This document shows positions 9,096-16,571 of a stretch of 64,000 nucleotides of DNA, piece after piece (the first letter of the stretch is position 1; every line of letters begins with the position of its first letter). Made by a program: the position numbers and the translations under genes. Under the pieces are notes generated by a model. The model was not told where the DNA came from. It saw only the letters and a program-made list of their open reading frames with translations, and searched no databases. This DNA is from Rhodohalobacter sp. SW132 (GTDB lineage: Bacteria; Bacteroidota; Rhodothermia; Balneolales; Balneolaceae): NCBI RefSeq assembly GCF_003390325.1, contig NZ_QUOK01000005.1:186001-250000 (forward strand), given 5' to 3'.

Positions 9096-11284
9096 ACAAG
9101 AGAAAAATAGGTGTAAAACAGCACGATATCACCGATTGCGGAGCCGCATGCCTTGCCTCCGTTGCAGCTCACTTTGGTCTTGAGATGCCCATTTCAAAAA
9201 TTCGTCAGTACGCCTCAACCGACAAAAAAGGAACCAACATTCTTGGAATGATTGAAGCCGCTGAGGCTCTTGGCTTTTCTGCAAAAGGGGTGAAAGGTGA
9301 GTTTGAGAGTTTGTTTGAGATACCCACACCAACCATAGCCCATGTGGTTGTAAAAGAGGTTCTTCATCACTTTGTGGTTATCTATAATGCCACCGACAAA
9401 TTTATTGAAGTGATGGATCCGATGGACGGAAAGCTCCACAGAGTGCCTTACGATGAGTTCAGGAAACAGTGGACCGGTGTCCTGGTTTTAATCATGCCGG
9501 ATGAATCCTTTGTAGCCAGGAATGAAAAGCATTCCATTTTAAGCAGGCTTTGGTTCCTACTCAAGCCTCACCGAACTGTTCTGCTCCAGGCAACTGTCGG
9601 TGCGGCGGTGTTTACCCTCATCGGACTCTCTACCGCCATCTACGTTCAACTCATCGTGGATCATGTCCTTTTAGACGGCAATCGCAATCTGCTGAACCTC
9701 CTGGGTGTAGGAATGATTGCATTGGTTTTGCTGCAAATATTTATTGGAGTGGCAAAAACCGTTTTCACTCTCAAAACCGGTCAATTGATCGATGCGCGGC
9801 TCATACTGGGATACTACAAACATCTTCTTAAATTGCCCCAGCGCTTTTTTGATACGATGCGGGTTGGAGAGATTATCTCCCGGATAAATGATGCCGTAAA
9901 AATCAGAACCTTCATAAATGATGTAGCGATAAATATCATCGTCAGTATCTTTATTGTGCTTTTTTCATTCGGGTTGATGTTTACCTACTACTGGAAACTC
10001 GGGCTCGTGATGCTGGCGATCATACCGGTTTATACGCTGATCTATTTTATTACCAATCAGCTAAACAAGAAAACTCAGAGAGAGTTGATGGAAAATGCTG
10101 CTGACCTTGAATCTCAGCTGGTTGAATCCCTCAATTCAGTACGCACCATTAAGCAGTTCGGCCTTGAGAATTTTGCCAACATGAAAACTGAAACCCGATT
10201 TGTACGGTTGCTGAAGACCGTCTACAGATCAGGATTAAATTCGGTTTTTTCGGGTAACGCATCCCAGTTTTCATCGAGGGTTTTTACAATCATTCTGTTA
10301 TGGGTCGGTGCAATCTTTGTTCTTGAGGGAGACATCACCCCGGGTGAACTTCTCTCCTTCTACGCCGTCATCGGTTATTTTACCGGTCCGGTGAGTGATT
10401 TAGTTGGCATGAACAAAGTCATTCAGGATGCGATGATAGCTGCCGACCGTCTGTTTGAGATTATGGATCTTGAGAAAGAAGAGCAGGGTCAAAAAGTTGA
10501 GTTAAAAAAGGATTTCATCGGGGATATTACTTTCCGGGATATTCACTTCAGATATGGCTCAAGAGTTGATGTTTTTACAGGATTGAACCTGGTGATTCCT
10601 AAAGGAAAAGTGACTGCATTTGTGGGTGAAAGCGGATCCGGAAAAACCACACTGGTTAACATCCTCCAAAAAATGTACCCGATCGATTCCGGTCAGATCG
10701 TCATCGGAGATCTGAATATAGCTCATATCGATACACAGAGCCTTAGAGATATCATCTCAGTCGTTCCGCAAAAAATTGATCTTTTTGCAGGAAATGTGAT
10801 TGATAATATTGCCGTAGGCAGGTTTGAACCGGATATGGAAAAGATCATTACCATCTGTAAAAGACTTGGAATCCTCACCTTTATTGAAGAGTTACCCAAC
10901 GGGTTTGAAACCTACCTTGGTGAAAATGGAGCCTCTCTTTCCGGTGGCCAGAAACAGCGTATAGCCATTGCGAGAGCGCTCTACAAAGATCCCGAAATCC
11001 TTATTCTTGATGAAGCAACTTCATCACTTGATTCGGCCTCTGAGCAGTACGTTCAACAGACGATTAACTACCTGCGTGAAGAGAACAAAACCGTCATCCT
11101 GATTGCCCACCGATTAAGCACGGTTTTTATGGCGGATAAGATCTGTGTACTTGAAAACGGGGAGCTTATTGAAGAGGGAAGTCACCAGGAGCTTATCAAT
11201 CAAGGCACACTTTATCTGAAGCTGTGGAAAAACCAATTCCCATTCCTAAATGGTGATTTGAAAGGCAAAATCCTCAATATCTAA
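9092..11284 (+). CDS. Peptidase-containing ABC exporter (C39, bacteriocin type)
   Basis: A 730-residue protein that cuts double-glycine leaders and exports the core peptide. The N-terminal C39 cysteine protease domain has Q10, C16 (in TDCGAAC), H93 (LHHFVV) and D109 (VMDPMDG), so the catalytic set is intact. The TM domain spans about residues 160-440 with six helices. The nucleotide-binding domain has Walker A GESGSGKTT (about 511), signature LSGGQKQR (about 616), Walker B LILDEATSSLD (about 637) and the H-loop in IAHRLST. Two peptides with GG motifs are encoded 400-840 nt downstream and are the obvious substrates. It is a full-length member of the family. Confidence 0.93.
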   Translation: MNKRKIGVKQHDITDCGAACLASVAAHFGLEMPISKIRQYASTDKKGTNILGMIEAAEALGFSAKGVKGEFESLFEIPTPTIAHVVVKEVLHHFVVIYNATDKFIEVMDPMDGKLHRVPYDEFRKQWTGVLVLIMPDESFVARNEKHSILSRLWFLLKPHRTVLLQATVGAAVFTLIGLSTAIYVQLIVDHVLLDGNRNLLNLLGVGMIALVLLQIFIGVAKTVFTLKTGQLIDARLILGYYKHLLKLPQRFFDTMRVGEIISRINDAVKIRTFINDVAINIIVSIFIVLFSFGLMFTYYWKLGLVMLAIIPVYTLIYFITNQLNKKTQRELMENAADLESQLVESLNSVRTIKQFGLENFANMKTETRFVRLLKTVYRSGLNSVFSGNASQFSSRVFTIILLWVGAIFVLEGDITPGELLSFYAVIGYFTGPVSDLVGMNKVIQDAMIAADRLFEIMDLEKEEQGQKVELKKDFIGDITFRDIHFRYGSRVDVFTGLNLVIPKGKVTAFVGESGSGKTTLVNILQKMYPIDSGQIVIGDLNIAHIDTQSLRDIISVVPQKIDLFAGNVIDNIAVGRFEPDMEKIITICKRLGILTFIEELPNGFETYLGENGASLSGGQKQRIAIARALYKDPEILILDEATSSLDSASEQYVQQTINYLREENKTVILIAHRLSTVFMADKICVLENGELIEEGSHQELINQGTLYLKLWKNQFPFLNGDLKGKILNI

Positions 11285-11301
11285 TCTCAGAATACAGACC
11301 T

Positions 11302-11547
11302 ATGGCGCTATATAACTACATCAACAGAATAGAACGAATGGACACGCTAATACGCCGCAAATCTACCGGCACACCTAAAGAGCTGGCGGAAAAGCTGAAT
11401 ATTTCAGAACGCTGGCTCTATATCTTTTTAGATGAATTGAGATCTGAACTCAACTGCCCTATACGATACGACAGGAGGCAACGCAGTTACGTTTATGAAA
11501 TACCCGGCCGGGTCACCATTGGTTTTAAATCTGAAATGGTAAATTAG
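11302..11547 (+). CDS. Small helix-turn-helix protein
   Basis: An 81-residue protein 17 nt after the exporter gene, so probably in the same operon. Residues 22-60 form a winged-HTH-like unit (GTPKELAEKLNISERWLY, then a recognition helix followed by a basic hairpin RYDRRQRSYVYE). No sensor domain is present. A local regulator of the downstream peptide genes is the simplest reading; the ATCAAC/GTTGAT repeat at 11640-11656 would be a natural operator. DNA binding is inferred from the HTH pattern only. Confidence 0.7.
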   Translation: MALYNYINRIERMDTLIRRKSTGTPKELAEKLNISERWLYIFLDELRSELNCPIRYDRRQRSYVYEIPGRVTIGFKSEMVN

Positions 11548-11639
11548 GAGCTAAAAAAAGTATCCGGCGGAAGAAAATTCAAAAATTTATACTCACTGTA
11601 TTTATAGGTGCAGTGGGAAATTATATTTTTTTCATAGAA

Positions 11640-11656
11640 ATCAACTTTTGGTTGAT
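11640..11656. promoter_or_regulatory. Inverted repeat before the peptide genes
   Basis: ATCAAC (11640-11645) and GTTGAT (11651-11656) with a 5-nt spacer, 33 nt before the first peptide ORF and within an AT-rich stretch (TATTATATAAAC) that could hold the promoter. It is a candidate operator for the adjacent HTH protein. Confidence 0.4.
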
Positions 11657-11682
11657 ATTATATAAACATTAATTAAATAGTA

Positions 11683-11877
11683 ATGATTATGAGAAATATA
11701 AAATATCTAAATCATGAAAATCTCAAGAGAACTAATGGAGGTTTTGTGCCAGTAGTAATATTTGGTGTAACATATTCTGCAAAAGCTGTAGCTGGGTATT
11801 TTGGGGCTGTTACAGCAGCTTCATCTGGTATTACTTTAGCAGTAATTAATAATAATAGTGACGATAACTCTAAATAA
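11683..11877 (+). CDS. Double-glycine bacteriocin-like peptide 1
   Basis: A 64-residue precursor. The leader is MIMRNIKYLNHENLKRTNGG (20 residues, or 18 from the second ATG at 11689), ending in GG, the cut site of C39 exporters. The core is 44 residues. It is hydrophobic and rich in Gly, Ala and Val, has several small-xxx-small spacings (A17/G21, A25/G29 of the core) and ends in a hydrophilic NNNSDDNSK tail. It contains no Cys, so no thioether or disulfide is possible. The composition and the second peptide directly downstream (7-nt gap) fit a class IIb (two-peptide) bacteriocin or a related secreted signal. Activity is inferred. Confidence 0.75.
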   Translation: MIMRNIKYLNHENLKRTNGGFVPVVIFGVTYSAKAVAGYFGAVTAASSGITLAVINNNSDDNSK

Positions 11878-11884
11878 AATAATC

Positions 11885-12121
11885 ATGAATACTGCAATAA
11901 AACTACCCAATAATATAAAAGCGAATAATCCTAATAACAATCTTTCACTTTTAGATGATAATGAGTTAAAATCCATAAATGGTGGAGCAAAACCAGTTGC
12001 ACCTCTTTTTGGGTGGAAAGCTGCTGCACTATTAGTTGGCGGAACAGGCGCTGCAATAATTGTTGGCGTCGCAGGCACATACCTCTTATATAAAGGAGTT
12101 GAATATTTATTAACTGATTAA
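11885..12121 (+). CDS. Double-glycine bacteriocin-like peptide 2
   Basis: A 78-residue precursor from the ATG at 11885 (a GTG at 11858 is also open). The leader is 34 residues and ends LLDDNELKSINGG, with the hydrophobic spacing typical of GG leaders. The core is 44 residues, the same length as that of peptide 1. It has a Trp at core position 10 and a glycine-rich TM-like helix (LLVGGTGAAIIVGVAG). No Cys is present. Small-xxx-small spacings would allow helix-helix pairing with peptide 1. It lies between peptide 1 and a strong hairpin, so the two peptides are probably made in similar amounts. Confidence 0.78.
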   Translation: MNTAIKLPNNIKANNPNNNLSLLDDNELKSINGGAKPVAPLFGWKAAALLVGGTGAAIIVGVAGTYLLYKGVEYLLTD

Positions 12122-12127
12122 ATTTAA

Positions 12128-12153
12128 CCGGTGCAGCGACAGCGTTGCACCGG
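12128..12153 (+). promoter_or_regulatory. Strong hairpin between peptide 2 and the membrane zincin
   Basis: CCGGTGCAGCG and CGTTGCACCGG form an 11-bp stem (one G-U pair) with a 4-nt loop, ending 11 nt before the ATG of the next gene. No T-run follows, so it is not a classical terminator. It could stabilise the upstream peptide mRNA, act as a partial terminator, or limit translation of the protease. Confidence 0.6.
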
Positions 12154-12164
12154 GATACTTGATT

Positions 12165-12758
12165 ATGGAAAAAATAGCAAAGACAAATTCTACAGTTGAT
12201 ATAGATATCGACGAAATACCAAAAATGAGCATCCGAATTCTACTAATTTTGATTTTTATTGTCTTTCTGCCATATCTATTAATTCATGGAAGTGATTTAA
12301 GAGAAGAAATAACAATTTTAAGTCAATTACTTGATGCTTCATTCTTTTCATTCCTGTTTAGGATGGTATTGGTTGGCACAGCATTTGTTGCGGTTTCGAT
12401 ATTAGGCATTTTGATTCATGAAGCTATACATGCAGTGTTTTTCTCTCTTTATTTACCGTCAAAATTCCATGGAGTTAAATTCGGTTTTAACAACGAACAT
12501 GGAATACCTTATGTCCACATCTTAGAACCGATTAGTGTTCTGGGTTTCAGAATTGGAGCAGTCATGCCCCTGATAATTTTAGGAATTACCCCGGTCACAC
12601 TTGGTTTGTACATGGGAAGCCTTAGTCTAACGGCTTTTGGAGCATTATTTACAATTAGCGCAAGCGGAGACCTTCTCTTAATTGCAAGAACAAAAGGATT
12701 ACCATCTGACCAGAAGTTAAAAGACCTTTCTGATAGGATTGGTTTTGAGGTTCTTTAG
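12165..12758 (+). CDS. DUF3267-type membrane zincin
   Basis: A 197-residue integral membrane protein with HEAIH (about residues 85-89) inside a hydrophobic helix, the zinc motif of DUF3267 putative metalloproteases. TM segments lie at about 25-43, 65-90, 120-140 and 145-165; the segment YVHILEPISVLGFR (about 111-124) between them may complete the active site. The ATG at 12165 is preferred to a TTG two codons upstream. Its position after two GG peptides suggests processing, maturation or self-protection. The frame stops at TAG 12756-12758, directly after CTT. A +1 shift there would add a TM tail (see the next feature and the findings). Confidence 0.75.
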   Translation: MEKIAKTNSTVDIDIDEIPKMSIRILLILIFIVFLPYLLIHGSDLREEITILSQLLDASFFSFLFRMVLVGTAFVAVSILGILIHEAIHAVFFSLYLPSKFHGVKFGFNNEHGIPYVHILEPISVLGFRIGAVMPLIILGITPVTLGLYMGSLSLTAFGALFTISASGDLLLIARTKGLPSDQKLKDLSDRIGFEVL

Positions 12759-12897
12759 ACCAAAAATCTTAAAAAATGCCGAAAAACCAGATTTTAGGGA
12801 GATTGCCATACTTGCGATTACAATTTTCATATTTACAATTGTGGTCAGGAATTGGCCAGCGATCAAGCAGTTTATTTATAGTCTGAGTTTCTTGTAA
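12745..12897 (+). pseudogene. TM-peptide ORF in +1 frame after the zincin (copy A)
   Basis: An open frame of 50 codons overlaps the end of the zincin gene. It has no ATG; TTG 12745 is the only plausible start. It encodes a basic stretch then one TM helix (ITIFIFTIVVRNW). Its sequence is conserved with the ORF at 13795-13911, with mostly conservative codon changes, so it was coding at some time. Options: a decayed gene that lost its start, a TTG-started overlapping gene, or the C-terminus of the zincin reached by +1 slippage at CTT-TAG-A. Confidence 0.45.
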
Positions 12898-12926
12898 CTG
12901 AGGCAATAAATACTGAGAATTTCTCC
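12775..12926 (+). repeat. Imperfect direct duplication, copy A
   Basis: About 152 bp that align with 13801-13951, with one single-base gap and roughly three quarters or more identity by eye. The unit carries the TM-peptide coding sequence and about 30 bp after its stop. Confidence 0.8.
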
Positions 12927-13079
12927 AAAAAAATCACCTAAAGCCTTTTTTGATACCCATCTTTTCGCTGACAAAAAGTTTTAATCTCTCACATTAGATT
13001 ATGGGACGACTGCTACTTAGGGTATTACAAAGCACTATGAAGAATAGTTTTTCTATTAACTTAATTACACTAATAAACC

Positions 13080-13289
13080 ATGCTTTACCCACCAGATTAT
13101 CAATACATAAATATTTACATTATAATTATTTTTACTTCATTAGCTATTGGAGTTATTTTACAAAAATCAGTTGACAAAAATGACCCTGAGAACTCACTAA
13201 ATAAGTACAAGAGATATACAGCTAATCTTTTTTTTACTATAACTATTTTATCGACGGCATACTTTATGGTATTACCGCTTTACTTGTGA
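13080..13289 (+). CDS. Small two-TM protein, candidate immunity protein
   Basis: A 69-residue ORF from ATG 13080. Two TM helices (about residues 8-25, YINIYIIIIFTSLAIGV, and 48-66) flank a charged loop (KSVDKNDPENSLNKYKR). No family is recognised. Small membrane proteins beside GG-peptide genes are often the cognate immunity proteins, so this is the best immunity candidate, together with the ORF at 13571. Very AT-rich, as are its neighbours. No clear Shine-Dalgarno. Confidence 0.5.
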   Translation: MLYPPDYQYINIYIIIIFTSLAIGVILQKSVDKNDPENSLNKYKRYTANLFFTITILSTAYFMVLPLYL

Positions 13290-13570
13290 TTAGATTCGTG
13301 AGTTATTTTAATGTAAGGATTGTAAGCCTATTAATTATCATGCAGTTATCGTAATTCTTATCTTCACTCATCAGGTGAACATAAATGATAAACTCTTGGT
13401 GCTGTGAATTTTATATTTGAGCTTAGCTCTACACCCAACACATCTTCGGCCGAACTGGCATTTATTGGCGATCAGCTGGGTGTGGAGGGAGCTGTGAAGA
13501 CCTGTAATATATCCGTTCATTATTTTATAAGCGATTGCACATTAAAACATACAATCGATTATCTCAATGT
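13290..13570. other. Intergenic, about 280 bp
   Basis: AT-rich except for a GC-richer patch (about 13437-13503) that reads as part of an open frame without an ATG. It may be a remnant of a lost gene; no homology is recognised. Confidence 0.35.
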
Positions 13571-13747
13571 ATGAAAATAATAAAATCAAAATACTTTATT
13601 GTTACTACTATATACATTATATATTCTATTTATTATTTAATTACAAGGGATGATTTTACATATAAAATTATTGAAAGCACTGCTATTTACTTCGTGCTTT
13701 TAATCGTATTTTTTCTATACGATAAATATTATAAAAATGGCGTTTAA
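13571..13747 (+). CDS. Small two-TM protein, candidate immunity protein
   Basis: Fifty-eight residues from ATG 13571; the open frame extends 12 codons upstream to an alternative start. Two TM helices (about residues 7-22 and 36-52) separated by a short polar loop TRDDFTYK, with a basic C-terminus. Extremely rich in Ile and Tyr and encoded by very AT-rich DNA. No family is recognised. The context after two GG peptides and the size suggest a second immunity-type protein, but this is inference. Confidence 0.45.
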   Translation: MKIIKSKYFIVTTIYIIYSIYYLITRDDFTYKIIESTAIYFVLLIVFFLYDKYYKNGV

Positions 13748-13794
13748 GTTTTAAAGTAATTTACTTCATAACAAAGTTCTTAAATAGAATTATC

Positions 13795-13911
13795 ATGAAA
13801 AATGCCAAAAAAACAGATCTCAGGGATTTAGTCATACTCACGATTACAATTTTCATATTTACCCTCGTGACCAGGAATTGGCCTGTGATCAAGCAGTTTA
13901 TTTTAACTTGA
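13795..13911 (+). CDS. Tiny single-TM peptide (copy B)
   Basis: Thirty-eight residues from ATG 13795: a charged start (MKNAKKTDLRD), one TM helix (LVILTITIFIFTLVTRNW) and a short tail. It is a diverged copy of the frame at 12745-12897. The retained reading frame and mostly conservative differences argue that the peptide is or was translated. The function is unknown; a role in immunity or as a membrane partner of the zincin is possible. Confidence 0.4.
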   Translation: MKNAKKTDLRDLVILTITIFIFTLVTRNWPVIKQFILT

Positions 13912-13951
13912 GTTCCTAGTAACTGAGGCAATTAATACTGAGAATGCCTCC
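13801..13951 (+). repeat. Imperfect direct duplication, copy B
   Basis: Partner of 12775-12926, in the same orientation and 1026 bp downstream. Confidence 0.8.
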
Positions 13952-14278
13952 TAATAAATCACAAAATAAACAGCTTACCCCCTCTTTCTTCGTGATCCGA
14001 AAAAGCAATAGCTTAGAATCTGATTGTTCCACCCGATAGTTCTGCCCGGGTTGAGTGGATTTACTACAATTGAGCCTCTCTTAGTTCCAGTTTTTCACAT
14101 CCTTTTTTTTAACCATGGAATAGTTACTCCATCCGGTTAGCCCCTTACCTGTTTCCTGTGCAACAATCATCCCGAAAGTGAAAAAATAATGGTGAGTGGA
14201 ATTCGTAGCACAATCACTTAACAGTTAGAGCTTTATCGATTTCTACTCATCACTCGTAAACACTTAATAATGCAATTG

Positions 14279-14307
14279 TTGACCACTTCATTATTTATTG
14301 TTACCAT
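14279..14307 (+). promoter_or_regulatory. Possible sigma70-type promoter for the two-TM protein gene
   Basis: TTGACC (14279-14284), a 17-nt spacer and TACCAT (14302-14307). The -35 box is good and the -10 box matches 4 of 6. Confidence 0.35.
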
Positions 14308-14341
14308 TTTTCAGATATACGCTGAAACACATTTCGAATAG

Positions 14342-14366
14342 GTTGAATAGCGTATCGCTATTCAAC
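14342..14366. promoter_or_regulatory. Perfect 11-bp-arm palindrome
   Basis: GTTGAATAGCG, a TAT centre, then CGCTATTCAAC. It lies 40 nt before the next start and about 35 nt after the possible promoter, without a T-run. It is either an operator or a 5'-UTR hairpin. Confidence 0.5.
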
Positions 14367-14406
14367 GTGATGCATATTTTAAGAAAATTAAGGAGAGGGG
14401 GTAACC

Positions 14407-14841
14407 ATGAAGGATACAGATACACTTTTAAAAAGGATTAAAACAAAACGCCGCGAGGTTGCTGATTATCTTAATCAGAATGAGCCAAAGCAATCCCGCT
14501 ACATCATGATCTCAATCGTGGCCGGAACTCTGGCTGCGGCTTTAACGGCCGGACCCGGTTTTGGCGGAAGTGGTTTTATTGATACTGCCAGCGGACTTTT
14601 TTCTTTCGGAGTCCCGGTTTGGCAGGTTATCTGTCTGCTCGCTACCCTTCTTTCCATGTCAGCAGTTATCAGCAATGGATTGCTGAAATCCACCGATCTG
14701 ACATCCAAAATCTCACAGGTCCGCGGCTGCGATGCAAAACTGGAGGGACTGGAAATCATGCTCGATATGGAACAGATTGAACTTAAACAGGCAACTTCAC
14801 TCTACACACAATATCTGACCGAGATTTCCCACGTCAGATGA
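14407..14841 (+). CDS. Two-TM protein with coiled-coil ends, unknown function
   Basis: 144 residues with a strong Shine-Dalgarno (AGGAGAGGGGG, 5 nt before the ATG). A basic helical N-terminus (about 1-28) is followed by two TM helices (about 30-50, IMISIVAGTLAAALTAG, and 70-92, WQVICLLATLLSMSAVIS) linked by a glycine-rich loop, then a long helix (about 95-140) likely to form a coiled coil. The outline (helix, two TM, helix) resembles SLATT-type membrane proteins, but I cannot assign a family. A lone gene between the bacteriocin cassette and a GH5 pseudogene. Confidence 0.65.
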   Translation: MKDTDTLLKRIKTKRREVADYLNQNEPKQSRYIMISIVAGTLAAALTAGPGFGGSGFIDTASGLFSFGVPVWQVICLLATLLSMSAVISNGLLKSTDLTSKISQVRGCDAKLEGLEIMLDMEQIELKQATSLYTQYLTEISHVR

Positions 14842-14986
14842 TGTTTAGCCTGTCAAATTTCTTTTTTTCTCTTCGGGGAAAAGTCTCTACCTAAATATTT
14901 ACCAGTAAAATCTAAATTTCAATTAATCAAAAACTGTATAATATTGAAATAAACGGCATTAACCATTTTTTTTAGAATATTCCGTT

Positions 14987-16080
14987 ATGAAATTTTCCAA
15001 ACTTTTGCTGTTGACCAGCTGTATAATAATGGCCGCTGCCATTACCTGTTCTTCAAATTCTGTTGATTCTGAGACAGAAACTAAAGTAGAAGACGTCCCG
15101 GACCAGAAACATTTTATGGACGCTTTTGAAATGAACAAAGTGTTGGGAAAAGGAATCAATTTGGGCAACGCACTGGAGGCTCCTGAAGAAGGGGAATGGT
15201 GATTGAGGAGGAGTTTATTCAATGTATTAAAGATGCCGGTTTTGAATCTGTCCGCATACCCATCCGGTGGAATGCTTATGCTGCACCAAGCGAGCCGTAT
15301 AAAATTAATAAAAAAAAATTTGAACGTGTGGATGAGGTCATCGGCTGGTCACTTGATCGCGGTCTGGCTGTGATGATTAATATTCATCATTATAATGAGT
15401 TGATGGAAACCCCCCGTGCTCATCGAAACAGGTTATCAGGACTTTGGAAGCAGATAGCCTCACACTATAAGGAGTATCCCGAAGAAGTTGTGTTTGAAGT
15501 ACTGAATGAGCCTCACGAAAATCTGACCCCCGACCTTTGGAATATGTACCTCTATGAGGTCATCGAAGTCATCCGGCACACCAACACACACCGGGTTATA
15601 GTAGCGGGAACCGCCAACTGGGGTGGCTTTGATGGATTGCAATACCTGGAAATGCCTGAAGATGACCGTCAGATGATTACTACCGTTCATTATTATAATC
15701 CTTTCCAGTTTACACACCAGGATGCGGAATAGACAGGCCCGGAAGCCCATGAATGGATTGGTACTGAATGGTCCGGAACCCATGAAGAGAAAAGTGAAGT
15801 TGACGAAGATTTTGACAATGTTTTGGAATGGGCAAACGAGCATGAACGGCCTGTCCATTTGGGTGAGTTTGGTGCGTATTTAACAGCCGATGATGATTCG
15901 AAAGAACTATGGACCGCCTATATCCGTGAAGCGGCAGAACTCAGGGATTTCAGCTGGGCCTACTGGGAATTCGGGGCAGGTTTTGGCGTGTATGACCGTA
16001 ATGCCCAACAATGGCGAGACTACCTGCTCAGGGCACTGATACCCGGGAGCCCGGAGCTGGATTCAATTCAGAAATATTGA
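14987..16080 (+). pseudogene. GH5-family glycoside hydrolase (cellulase-like), broken
   Basis: The remains of a lipoprotein-type endoglucanase. The N-terminal part (frame of 14987) has a signal sequence and lipobox-like AAAITC, then the GH5 start motif KGINLGNALEAP. At about 15199 the frame is lost by a net one-base deletion. The family then continues in the next frame from about 15199 (SVRIPIRWNAYA, VFEVLNEPHENL with the acid/base Glu, TTVHYYNPFQFTHQ). A TAG at 15730-15732 replaces what is probably TGG (DAE-W-TGPEAHEW). The same frame then runs to 16080 with PVHLGEFGAY, which holds the nucleophile Glu. Two separate lesions make a functional enzyme unlikely; a sequencing error could explain one of them. 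Confidence 0.85.
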
Positions 16081-16571
16081 CAAATAAATCCGCCTGCCTG
16101 CCGACAAGATCTCATCGTTATAGTAGTGAGCCGTGTTATGCATATCGAGCTGTTATCCGTTGGTTCACTCACGGAATTAAACACCCAATCCCATAACCAA
16201 TTGGGAATCTTTGACAATTAAACGGACACTACGGATCTCTCCCCCTATTTGGCCCAAAACATTATCCAGCTATGAACCTATTTTATCACCATGCAATGTA
16301 TATCATTAGGTACAGGGTAATTGCAAAGGTTATAAACAAGTTAAATCTGAAAATATTAAAAAACACATTCCGTCATAAAAGAATAGATTCCTGTTATAAT
16401 GTATTTTAGTAAAATATATATTATAATCTCAGTGAGGGCTGTAAGAAGGCTTTGCAAAACAGAGATTTTGACCAGTTATACTCAAGTCGACTCGTAAGGT
16501 ATTCTTTTGTAATAAAGTCCTCTTAAAATTACAGAGAACCTGCAACCCACAATAAAGAGGGAGAGAATACG
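16081..16571. other. Intergenic, about 490 bp
   Basis: No gene seen. It contains TATAAT at 16395-16400 without a matching -35 box at 17 nt, and GGGAGAG (16559-16565) just before the DUF2235 start, which is its likely Shine-Dalgarno. Confidence 0.4.

Larger units (their letters stand above)
13952..14406. other. Intergenic, about 455 bp
   Basis: No gene seen. It holds a possible sigma70-like promoter (14279-14307) and a perfect palindrome (14342-14366), both upstream of the two-TM gene. Confidence 0.4.

Noticed and set aside
14987-16080. Recoding (frameshift plus stop read-through) of the GH5 gene
   Set aside because: Two unrelated lesions with no slippery site or structure seen; simple gene decay is more likely.
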